Source of the DNA: Planktotalea sp.
Lineage (GTDB): Bacteria; Pseudomonadota; Alphaproteobacteria; Rhodobacterales; Rhodobacteraceae
Direction: 5' to 3'
DNA: 5,304 bases
NCBI GenBank assembly: GCA_024645145.1
Contig: JAHEGL010000305.1
Coordinates: 1 to 5,304 of the forward strand
Shown here piece after piece: positions 1-5,102 of the stretch. The number at the start of each line of letters is the position of its first letter. Position 1 is the first letter of the stretch. The position numbers were made by a program, and so were the translations under genes. The notes below the pieces were generated by a model. It saw nothing but the letters and a program-made list of their open reading frames with translations. It had not been told where the DNA came from and did not search any database.

Positions 1-657
1 AAACCTTTGCACATGCTTAATCCTTGTCGCCTCGATTATATCACCAGCCAAATCGCAGGTGAGTTTGATCGCGACCTGAGCACCCCAGAGCCATTTAAAG
101 GTCTGCGCATCTTGGATATCGGATGCGGCGGTGGGCTTTTGTCCGAACCAATGGCGCGTCTTGGTGCAACTGTTGTTGGCGCCGACGCAGCAGAACGCAA
201 TATCCCGGTCGCGCAAGTCCACGCAGAACAATCCGGTCTTACTATCGATTATCGCTGTACCACCGCCGAAGCCCTTGCCGAAGCAGGTGAGCAATTTGAT
301 GTGGTGATCAACATGGAAGTGGTCGAGCACGTCGCCGACCCGCTTGCCTATCTCACGGCCTGCCAACAACTCTTGAAACCGGGTGGTTTGCACGTTTGTT
401 CAACAATAAACCGCAACCCCAAAAGCTATGCGATGGCGATCATTGGTGCCGAAGTCATCATGCGCTGGCTGCCCAAGGGAACGCACGAATGGAACAAGTT
501 TATCACACCAGATGAGCTCTGCGATCTATTATCCCAATCAGGTGTGAACCCAGTTGATCGCAAAGGCTTTGTGTTCAATCCAATCCTTTGGAGCTGGAGC
601 CTGTCTGACCGAGATCTAAGCGTGAACTACGTTACGGCCAGTGTAAAGCCAAGCTAG
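1..657 (+). CDS. ubiG: Ubiquinone biosynthesis O-methyltransferase, 5'-truncated by window edge
   Basis: SAM-dependent methyltransferase that performs the two O-methylations of the ubiquinone ring at the cytoplasmic face of the membrane. The reading frame is open from base 1 (Lys-Pro-Leu-His-Met-Leu-Asn-Pro), which matches the conserved internal UbiG stretch before the catalytic domain. The TTG at 7 and ATG at 13 are therefore internal codons, and roughly 25-35 N-terminal residues lie outside the window. Visible landmarks, numbered from base 1: SAM motif I LDIGCGGG at about 38-45, acidic motif NMEVVEHV at about 104-111, post-motif LLKPGG, and the UbiG-typical PKGTHEW at about 158-164. The C-terminus [13 protein letters not shown] is characteristic of the family. 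The stop is TAG at 655-657. It converges on the marR end with a 56-base gap. Identity is secure; the true start is not visible. Confidence 0.95.
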   Translation, partial: KPLHMLNPCRLDYITSQIAGEFDRDLSTPEPFKGLRILDIGCGGGLLSEPMARLGATVVGADAAERNIPVAQVHAEQSGLTIDYRCTTAEALAEAGEQFDVVINMEVVEHVADPLAYLTACQQLLKPGGLHVCSTINRNPKSYAMAIIGAEVIMRWLPKGTHEWNKFITPDELCDLLSQSGVNPVDRKGFVFNPILWSWSLSDRDLSVNYVTASVKPS

Positions 658-679
658 CGCTTCCTCTCTCCTTAAATAT

Positions 680-712
680 CCCCGCCGGAGGCGCAAAACT
701 CTTCCGGCGCGG
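680..712 (-). terminator. Hairpin between convergent ubiG and marR; likely terminator of the marR cluster
   Basis: Arms 680-689 (CCCCGCCGGA) and 703-712 (TCCGGCGCGG) pair at 9 of 10 positions with one C/C mismatch around a 13-base loop. Read on the minus strand, the hairpin is followed by GATATTTAAGG, a short and interrupted T-rich tail. On the plus strand no T run follows. This favours termination of the minus-strand cluster, two bases after the marR stop. Lacking a clean U run, it may be a weak or bidirectional terminator. Part of the left arm is the CCCGCCGGAGGC motif also found after hemH. Confidence 0.6.
681..692. repeat. Intergenic motif CCCGCCGGAGGC, copy 1
   Basis: An exact 12-base match to 4958-4969. 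Both copies lie just after a gene end. On the minus strand this copy reads GCCTCCGGCGGGGATATTT, which I recall as a frequent gene-end motif in Rhodobacteraceae genomes (memory, not searched). It forms the left arm of the 680-712 hairpin. Confidence 0.6.
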
Positions 713-713
713 A

Positions 714-1154
714 TCACGCTTTCTCGAGCATCAGTCGCAAATCACGCAAAAACGGCAAAGCTGCGCGCAGCTTTTCACTGCCCAGCGCTTCGACGATCTC
801 TGAAATAACGGGATCCATCTCAAGTAATGCAGCATCGCGTGCCGCGCGCCCCGACGGGCTAATCGCAACTTGTTTGCGCCGCGCATCATCCCAATCCGGG
901 CGAATATGAATATATCCAGCGCGTTCTAACTTGCCCAACGTATTTGTCATCGCCCCACGCGTTAAATGAAAGCTTTTCGCTAATTGCGCAGGGGTACGTT
1001 CACTCGACTTGCCAGCCAAATGATTCAGAACGGAAAAATGCGACAGCTCCATCCCTTTGGGCAAAACACGCCCTAACTTGTTACGCAGCAGTTGATCAGA
1101 GGTCAGGATTTCACTAAACAGCGTCACTGCTAAAGCATTCGCATCTTCGGACAT
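714..1154 (-). CDS. MarR-family winged-helix transcriptional regulator
   Basis: Encodes a 146-residue protein, the usual length for a MarR dimer. The layout fits the family: N-terminal helices for dimerisation (about 1-35), then a winged helix-turn-helix. TPAQLAKSFHLTRGAMTNTLGKLERAGYI is split across about residues 54-82, with the recognition helix around 65-78, and the wing carries the family-typical Asp-x-Arg (DDARRKQV, about 89-96). C-terminal helices complete the dimer interface. The ATG overlaps the stop of the upstream amidase gene (TGATG, 1152-1156), and GAAGGG inside that gene's last codons sits 5 bases before the ATG as a ribosome site, so translation is probably coupled. The ligand and targets are unknown. 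Autoregulation of its own cluster would be usual for MarR proteins but no operator was identified. The family call is firm; the role is open. Confidence 0.9.
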   Translation of the reverse strand: MSEDANALAVTLFSEILTSDQLLRNKLGRVLPKGMELSHFSVLNHLAGKSSERTPAQLAKSFHLTRGAMTNTLGKLERAGYIHIRPDWDDARRKQVAISPSGRAARDAALLEMDPVISEIVEALGSEKLRAALPFLRDLRLMLEKA

Positions 1155-1984
1155 CAGGGCCCTTCAAAACTTCGATCATGACACAGCGCCGCGATCTTCC
1201 GCCTTGCTTGTGCCACTTCTGCGCGGTCAATTTCAACCAAGACAGTGCGTTCTTCGGTTCCACCATCTGCCAAAACCTCACCCCAAGGCGAAATCACAAG
1301 CGAATGCCCATAAGTTTGGCGTTCTTTACCACGTCCCGCGCTATGCTGACCGGTTTGCGCAGGAGCAAGAACATAGCATCCCGTTTCAATCGCACGCGCG
1401 CGCAAAAGCGATTCCCAATGCGCCTTCCCCGTGACTGGGGAGAACGCCGCGGGCACTGTCAAAATTTCCGCACCCGCCTGCGCCAGCGCGCGGTACAAGT
1501 AAGCAAAGCGCAAATCGTAACAAATGCTCAGACCCAAATCTCCAAACGGCGTCGATGCGACAACCGCCTGTGTCCCGGGTCGATACCCATCAGATTCGCG
1601 GTAGGTTTCGTCTTTGCTCACATCGACGTCAAACATGTGAATTTTGTCGTAGCGTGCAATGACCGCTCCACTTGGATCGATCAGAAAAGAGCGATTGGCA
1701 AAGCGACCATCCGCATCATCGGTCTTGAGAGCGAGAGAGCCAATCAGCACCCAAATCCCCAACTCATCTGCAAGCTTGCGATAACCAGCTAGAGACAAAT
1801 CTTCCGCTTCAAGCTGTAAAACTTGCTCTTGATGCGAACGGCTCATCGAGACGCAGTTGCTCACTTCAGGGGTCAGAACAAACTCCGCCCCATTGCTTGC
1901 TGCCTCGCGAATACGTGCAGAAATCCGCGCAAGGTTTTCGCGCGGATCATCGCTTGAGGTTGTTTGAATAAGTGCAATAAGCAT
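1154..1984 (-). CDS. Carbon-nitrogen hydrolase, Nit1-like (probable deaminated glutathione amidase)
   Basis: A 276-residue nitrilase-superfamily enzyme with the whole catalytic triad visible: Glu40 in LTPEVSN, Lys114 in YDKIHMFDVD and Cys155 in LSICYDLRF. The sequence after the Lys (HMFDVDVS, then ESDGYRPG) resembles the Nit1 branch rather than plant-type nitrilases or N-carbamoylases. Nit1 enzymes hydrolyse the amide of deaminated glutathione, a side product of transaminases (established for the Nit1/YbeM group). Assigning that substrate here is an inference, helped by the glutaredoxin gene directly upstream. A C-terminal RRKIAALCHDRSF motif is also family-like. The ATG at 1982-1984 overlaps the glutaredoxin stop as TGATG and has no strong ribosome site of its own, which suggests translational coupling. 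Other amidase substrates remain possible. Confidence 0.9.
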   Translation of the reverse strand: MLIALIQTTSSDDPRENLARISARIREAASNGAEFVLTPEVSNCVSMSRSHQEQVLQLEAEDLSLAGYRKLADELGIWVLIGSLALKTDDADGRFANRSFLIDPSGAVIARYDKIHMFDVDVSKDETYRESDGYRPGTQAVVASTPFGDLGLSICYDLRFAYLYRALAQAGAEILTVPAAFSPVTGKAHWESLLRARAIETGCYVLAPAQTGQHSAGRGKERQTYGHSLVISPWGEVLADGGTEERTVLVEIDRAEVAQARRKIAALCHDRSFEGP

Positions 1985-2241
1985 CAGGCTGCGAGCACGC
2001 CATCCAGCTTGCCAGCGCGTTCCAACGCATAAAGTTCATCGCAACCACCAACGTGCTCGTCACCAATGAAGATCTGCGGCACTGTACGTCCACCATTCGC
2101 GCGCTGCATCATCTCTGCACGGCGCTCAGGCTCCACAGCAATGTCGACTTCGGAAAATGTAACGCCTTTTGACGTCAGCAAACGTTTCGCTGCATGGCAA
2201 AAACCGCAAAGCGGCGATGTATAGATCTCAACTTGTTTCAC
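1984..2241 (-). CDS. grxC: Glutaredoxin 3 (dithiol, CGFC active site)
   Basis: A small cytoplasmic thiol-disulfide oxidoreductase that reduces disulfides and glutathione mixed disulfides with GSH. Landmarks, numbered from the GTG start: strand VEIYTSPLCGFC with active-site Cys12 and Cys15, the cis-proline loop TVP at 53-55, and the glutathione-binding GGCDEL at 65-70. The active site is CGFC rather than the textbook CPYC. Two starts are possible. The ATG at 2247-2245 gives 87 residues but lies only 2 bases from the AAGGA ribosome site. The GTG at 2241-2239 gives 85 residues (Met-Lys-Gln-Val-Glu-Ile-Tyr), lies 8 bases from it and matches the usual GrxC beginning, so I chose GTG. It follows the comF stop by 24-30 bases and overlaps the amidase start by TGATG. 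Confidence 0.93.
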   Translation of the reverse strand: MKQVEIYTSPLCGFCHAAKRLLTSKGVTFSEVDIAVEPERRAEMMQRANGGRTVPQIFIGDEHVGGCDELYALERAGKLDGVLAA

Positions 2242-2249
2242 GAGCATAT

Positions 2250-2254
2250 TCCTT
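2250..2254 (-). promoter_or_regulatory. Ribosome binding site of grxC (AAGGA) that decides the start
   Basis: AAGGA on the minus strand lies between the comF stop and grxC. Its spacing is 2 bases to the ATG at 2247 but 8 bases to the GTG at 2241. The second is near optimal, so the site favours the GTG start. Confidence 0.6.
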
Positions 2255-2271
2255 TTAAGCTTGCTCGTAAG

Positions 2272-2601
2272 TTAGTCATCCTTTGCCACGCGCGCTAGGG
2301 TCACGACACAAACCTCGCTTGCCTGTGATTTAAGACACGCTTCTGCACAAGCAGCGAGCGTTGCACCCGATGTCATCACATCATCGACCAGCAAGATTGA
2401 GCGCCCCCCGATCTGCCCCGCGCGTTTTGGGTCCACAACAATCGCGCCCTGCAATTCGGCGAACCGCTCTACTCGTGATTTTCCATCCAAGGACACCGTC
2501 GCACGCGTACGCATCAAAAGATCAGCACTAAACGAAGCACCAACCTCGCGCACCATGGCTTGGCCGATCAAACTCGATTGGTCGTAGCGACGGCGCACCA
2601 T
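2272..2601 (-). CDS. ComF C-terminal fragment: PRPP-binding half, possible reinitiated product
   Basis: Opens at an ATG three codons after the premature comF TGA (TGA ACG CGC ATG) and gives 109 residues. It carries RRRYDQSSLIGQA at the front and an intact PRPP-binding motif ILLVDDVMTSGAT at residues 69-81 of the fragment, ending in LARVAKDD as in full ComF proteins. Termination-reinitiation could make this product from the comF message, but no separate ribosome site of good strength was seen before the ATG. The stop is TAA at 2274-2272. It lacks the first strands of the PRTase fold, so activity on its own is doubtful. Confidence 0.55.
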   Translation of the reverse strand: MVRRRYDQSSLIGQAMVREVGASFSADLLMRTRATVSLDGKSRVERFAELQGAIVVDPKRAGQIGGRSILLVDDVMTSGATLAACAEACLKSQASEVCVVTLARVAKDD

Positions 2602-2607
2602 GCGCGT

Positions 2608-3015
2608 TCAATGCAGCGGAACAGGCGCAACCAACATATCATCGCGCAAGGTGTCCTTCACAGCCCGCGCGAGCCACAGACCTACCGGACGCACAATATC
2701 GTGACGGTCACTATGCTTTAACGCCAATACAAAGGCGCGCCCGCGATCCTTATACAAAAGTGCCGCCCGCCCTTGGGACCAGGGTCGCGCAATACTCAGA
2801 CAGTCGTCACAGCGGTCACCACTTTGCACATCGCCATGCATTGTCACGCCGCAAGCATCACAAACGTCACCCGTTATGAACGCAGTATCGCGCCAACACG
2901 GGCCACACAGCCCGTCATCACTTGCTACACGCATCCGACACGAAAGACATTTGGGCGGAAAAACCGCATGCACAAAGGTTTGTAAGATCGGCCCTCGCGC
3001 AATAAGACGTGACAT
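2608..3015 (-). CDS. ComF N-terminal fragment: four-CxxC zinc-binding half
   Basis: If translated alone it gives 135 residues. Four CxxC pairs are visible: Cys23/26, Cys37/40, Cys52/55 and Cys69/72. This is the double zinc ribbon that precedes the PRTase domain in ComF proteins. After it come family-typical RGRAALLYKDRGR and LALKHSDRHDI, then VAPVPLH directly before the premature TGA. The fragment includes the beginning of the PRTase fold but lacks the PRPP-binding loop, so it should have no transferase activity. All eight cysteines are kept, as expected if the break is recent or the half still functions. Confidence 0.6.
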   Translation of the reverse strand: MSRLIARGPILQTFVHAVFPPKCLSCRMRVASDDGLCGPCWRDTAFITGDVCDACGVTMHGDVQSGDRCDDCLSIARPWSQGRAALLYKDRGRAFVLALKHSDRHDIVRPVGLWLARAVKDTLRDDMLVAPVPLH

Positions 3016-3813
3016 ATGCAAAACACTCCACTCCTCACTGATCGCACCGCCCTGCTTCGCAACCGCTCCCGCGCGAGCGATCGCTTTTTGCACGAGATTG
3101 CGCGCGATGAGCTGCTTGATCGCCTGAGTCTGGTTAACAGGGCGTTTAAAAATCCGATAATTATCGGCCCTGCTGATAAGTTTCTCGTCGGCGCGCAACT
3201 GATCGACGATGCCGAAACCCTCAATGTTATCCCTGCCGCCCATGATCTTGCGATCCACTTTATGGCGCTCCATTGGGCCAACGATCCTGTTGGCCAGATC
3301 ATTCAAAGTGCCCGCGCACTGCGACCCGATGGGCATTTTCAAGCTGCCTGTCTTGGCGGTCAAACTTTACATGAACTCCGCGCCTGCCTCGCTCAGGCCG
3401 AGAGCGAGGTTACTGGTGGTCTTTCTCCGCGCATCGCACCTATGGGCGAAATTCGCGATCTTGGTGCGCTCTTACAGCGTTCTGGTCTTGCCCTACCTGT
3501 GGCTGACAGCATCACAATCAAAACCAGCTATCAAAGCGTTTACCGTTTGATGCGGGACCTGCGTAAGTTTGGCGAGACAAATTCGCTTGACGCACGTCTA
3601 CGCCGCCCAACGCGACGTTCCGTCTTTGAGCGATGCGCAGAGCTATACGATCAGAACTTCTCTGAGGGCGGCAAGATCATTGCGACTTTCGAATTTCTAT
3701 TCCTATCCGGTTGGGCCCCATCCGCAGACCAACCCAAACCTTTGCGCCCAGGATCTGCGACAACTCGCCTCGCGGATGCACTGAAAACGACAGAAAAGCC
3801 GCTGCGCGATTGA
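3016..3813 (+). CDS. BioC/NDUFAF5-like methyltransferase-fold protein with degenerate SAM motif
   Basis: 265 residues related to the BioC/NDUFAF5 branch of the methyltransferase superfamily. Recognisable stretches: LTDRTALLRNRSRA (7-20), FLHEIARDELLDRLSLVNR (24-42), HWANDPVGQ (86-94), RPDGHF (103-108), GGQTLHELR (114-122), GGLSPRIAPMGEIRDLG (134-150) and GWAPSADQPKPLRPGSA (232-248). Mitochondrial NDUFAF5 acts in complex I assembly as an arginine hydroxylase of the NDUFS7 subunit. A similar role here is inference. Where a classical enzyme has the Gly-rich SAM loop after VNR, this protein has AFKNPIIIGPADKF, so canonical SAM binding is doubtful. The start was chosen because LTDR lies near the N-terminus in relatives. 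The ATG abuts the divergent comF ATG, and no strong ribosome site is visible upstream. It ends 55 bases before hemH. Confidence 0.85.
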   Translation: MQNTPLLTDRTALLRNRSRASDRFLHEIARDELLDRLSLVNRAFKNPIIIGPADKFLVGAQLIDDAETLNVIPAAHDLAIHFMALHWANDPVGQIIQSARALRPDGHFQAACLGGQTLHELRACLAQAESEVTGGLSPRIAPMGEIRDLGALLQRSGLALPVADSITIKTSYQSVYRLMRDLRKFGETNSLDARLRRPTRRSVFERCAELYDQNFSEGGKIIATFEFLFLSGWAPSADQPKPLRPGSATTRLADALKTTEKPLRD

Positions 3814-3837
3814 CCGCACGCATATTTCGCTTATCTG
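3810..3837 (+). promoter_or_regulatory. Weak candidate promoter for hemH
   Basis: TTGACC (3810-3815), overlapping the upstream TGA stop, is a good -35 match. TATCTG (3832-3837) lies 16 bases on but keeps only the first three bases of the -10 consensus. It would start hemH transcription inside the 55-base gap. Readthrough from the upstream gene is equally possible. Confidence 0.25.
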
Positions 3838-3857
3838 GCGTATCAACAAGACACTTC

Positions 3858-3861
3858 GGAG
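3858..3861 (+). promoter_or_regulatory. Ribosome binding site of hemH (GGAG)
   Basis: GGAG lies 7 bases before the ATG at 3869. This supports that start over the in-frame ATG at 3890, which would remove seven residues. Confidence 0.6.
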
Positions 3862-3868
3862 TGACCCC

Positions 3869-4933
3869 ATGCGTGACGACACAATTCCTATGACCTGCCC
3901 AATGCATGCCCCAGATGATCACCCTAAGCTGCCTAAACCAAAGGTCGGCGTCCTTTTGTCAAACCTTGGGACACCCGACGATACGGACTACTGGTCCATG
4001 CGCCGCTATCTCGGCGAGTTCCTCTCCGACCGTCGCGTTATCGACTACTCTCCTTGGCTCTGGCAGCCGCTTTTGCAGCTCATCATCCTGACCAAGCGCC
4101 CGTTCACTTCTGGTGCAGCGTACCGCACAATCTGGAATGAGGAAGCAAACGAAAGCCCGCTCCTCACAATCACCAAACAACAAAACGCCGCTATCCGTGA
4201 AACCATGAAGGCGCGCTACGGCGATGACGTTATGGTTGATTACTGCATGCGCTACGGCAACCCTTCAACCAAGAGCAAAGTGCGCGAAATGGTCGATGCA
4301 GGCTGCACTAAAATCTTGTTTGTCCCGCTTTACCCACACTATGCGGGTGCCACGTCCGCCACAGCAAACGATCAGTTCTTTCGCGCTTTGATGGAAGAAA
4401 AATGGCAACCCACGACGCGCACGATCGAACCCTACTTCGAACATCCGCTCTACATCGAAGCGCTCGCGCAATCCGTTGAACGCGCTTATGCGGCGGCGGA
4501 GCAGAAACCAGACATCTTGGTGTGCTCCTATCACGGCGTTCCAAAGCGCTATTTGATGGAGGGTGACCCCTACCACTGCCAATGCCAGAAAACGACGCGC
4601 CTTCTGAAAGAGCGTCTCGGCTGGGCCGACACAGAAATCGCGACGACGTTTCAATCTAAGTTTGGTCCCGAAGAATGGCTTCAGCCCTACACAGTAAAAG
4701 AAGTAGCGCGCCTTGCGGAAGAAGATGGAAAAAAGAACATTGCTGTCATTGCACCCGCGTTCTCGGCAGATTGTATTGAAACGCTGGAAGAGATTAACGA
4801 AGAAATCAAAGAGAGCTTTGAAGAAGGTGGTGGTGAACACTTCACCTACATCCCGTGCCTCAATGATGATCCAGCTCACATCACAGCGCTTTCAGCCGTG
4901 ATCGAAGAAAACCTCAAAGGTTGGCTCGACTAA
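3869..4933 (+). CDS. hemH: Ferrochelatase
   Basis: Inserts Fe2+ into protoporphyrin IX to make protohaem, the last step of haem synthesis, at or near the cytoplasmic membrane. 354 residues, normal length. Features: N-terminal VGVLLSNLGTPDDTDYW (26-42), RRYLGEFLSDRRVID (45-59), the substrate-side region YGNPST and VPLYPHYAGAT (152-162), catalytic His222 in SYHGVPKRY, the TTFQSKFGPEEWLQP signature (259-273) and conserved acidic Glu304 in PAFSADCIETLEEI (296-309). Cysteines include 237 and 239 (HCQCQ), 302 and 330. Some ferrochelatases carry a [2Fe-2S] cluster, but I cannot assign one with confidence because no C-terminal cysteine cluster is present. The 25-residue Cys- and His-containing N-terminal leader is also seen in Rhodobacteraceae relatives from memory. 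Reading frame is intact throughout. It faces the small exported-protein gene across a convergent gap. Confidence 0.97.
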   Translation: MRDDTIPMTCPMHAPDDHPKLPKPKVGVLLSNLGTPDDTDYWSMRRYLGEFLSDRRVIDYSPWLWQPLLQLIILTKRPFTSGAAYRTIWNEEANESPLLTITKQQNAAIRETMKARYGDDVMVDYCMRYGNPSTKSKVREMVDAGCTKILFVPLYPHYAGATSATANDQFFRALMEEKWQPTTRTIEPYFEHPLYIEALAQSVERAYAAAEQKPDILVCSYHGVPKRYLMEGDPYHCQCQKTTRLLKERLGWADTEIATTFQSKFGPEEWLQPYTVKEVARLAEEDGKKNIAVIAPAFSADCIETLEEINEEIKESFEEGGGEHFTYIPCLNDDPAHITALSAVIEENLKGWLD

Positions 4934-4936
4934 AAG

Positions 4937-4969
4937 CTTCATATTTCCAGACAAACTCCCGCCGGAGGC
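4937..4969. repeat. Intergenic motif, copy 2 (ends in CCCGCCGGAGGC)
   Basis: Lies 4 bases after the hemH stop. The 12-base core at 4958-4969 is identical to 681-692. The longer element begins CTTCATATTTCCAG and resembles a CTTCAT...TTCC...CTCCCGCCGGAGGC string that I recall from many Rhodobacteraceae gene ends. That resemblance is from memory and was not searched. The core folds only weakly by itself (GCC/GGC, 3 bp). Confidence 0.55.
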
Positions 4970-4975
4970 AACATC

Positions 4976-4995
4976 GCATATCTTTTAAGATATGC
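4976..4995. repeat. 20-bp near-perfect palindrome GCATATCTT-TT-AAGATATGC
   Basis: Two perfect 9-base arms flank TT. As RNA it would be an AU-rich stem of 8 pairs with a 4-base loop and no following T run. As DNA it looks like a dimeric-regulator site. It lies 42 bases after the hemH stop, in a convergent gap, where an operator is not expected. Confidence 0.6.
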
Positions 4996-5002
4996 TAAAC
5001 CT

Positions 5003-5018
5003 GTGCGCGTTTGCGCGC
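5003..5018 (+). terminator. Weak candidate hemH terminator hairpin
   Basis: GTGCGC (5003-5008) and GCGCGC (5013-5018) pair over a GTTT loop: six pairs including one U-G wobble that exists only in plus-strand RNA. TCAATT follows, a poor U tract. It is the best plus-strand stem seen after hemH. Confidence 0.3.
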
Positions 5019-5039
5019 TCAATTAAAAAACGTTTAGGC

Positions 5040-5076
5040 AAAAAGAAAGAGCGGCACCAAACGGTACCGCCCTTCC
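5040..5076 (-). terminator. Rho-independent terminator of the small exported-protein gene
   Basis: In minus-strand RNA, GGAAGGGCGGUACC pairs over its full 14 bases with GGUGCCGCUCUUUC around a GUUU loop, using three G-U wobbles, and is followed by UUUUU (5044-5040). On the plus strand the wobble positions become mismatches, so the hairpin is directional. It begins 27 bases after the TAA of the upstream gene. Confidence 0.8.
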
Positions 5077-5102
5077 TAAACTGTGTATTCCAAGCGAAAA
5101 GC

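Larger units (their letters stand above)
2272..3015 (-). pseudogene. comF: comF-family phosphoribosyltransferase gene interrupted by an in-frame TGA
   Basis: Full span of a ComF-type gene (double zinc ribbon plus PRTase domain), 247 codons if the internal stop is counted as a sense codon, a normal length for the family. The stop TGA at 2610-2608 is codon 136. Both halves are in the same frame, so there is no frameshift. Relatives read Pro-Val-Pro-Leu-His-Trp-x-x-x-x-Arg-Arg-Arg-Tyr-Asn-Gln here; this copy has PVPLH-stop-TRMVRRRYDQ, so a single TGG to TGA change explains it. No other damage is visible. ComF is needed for DNA uptake in competent bacteria; its role in other bacteria is unclear. 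The start ATG (3015-3013) abuts the divergent ATG at 3016, with GGAG 10 bases upstream; a TTG two codons earlier is an alternative. The cause could be recent mutation, sequence error, or separate translation of the two halves. Confidence 0.85.

Noticed and set aside
1178..1792. 204-codon open frame on the plus strand
   Set aside because: It is antisense to the Nit1-like amidase, whose catalytic residues are intact. The antisense product is Arg/Pro/Cys-rich with no recognisable domain.
2955..2988. GCGG-AAAAA-CCGC stem and TAAGAT as a promoter for the NDUFAF5-like gene
   Set aside because: No -35 element at proper spacing from TAAGAT. The stem codes for the conserved start of ComF, so it may be coincidental.
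2272..3015. UGA decoded as Trp or selenocysteine in comF
   Set aside because: TGA ends the grxC, amidase, marR and NDUFAF5-like genes normally in this window. Selenocysteine has no rationale at a conserved Trp position, and no clear SECIS-like stem was identified after the codon.
3016..3363. Upstream extension of the comF frame by 116 codons
   Set aside because: It runs antisense through the NDUFAF5-like gene. ComF proteins begin near the ATG at 3015, shortly before the first zinc cysteines.
4265..4879. 204-codon open frame on the minus strand
   Set aside because: It lies wholly antisense within hemH, which is a clear ferrochelatase. The translation is Phe/Arg-rich without a domain.
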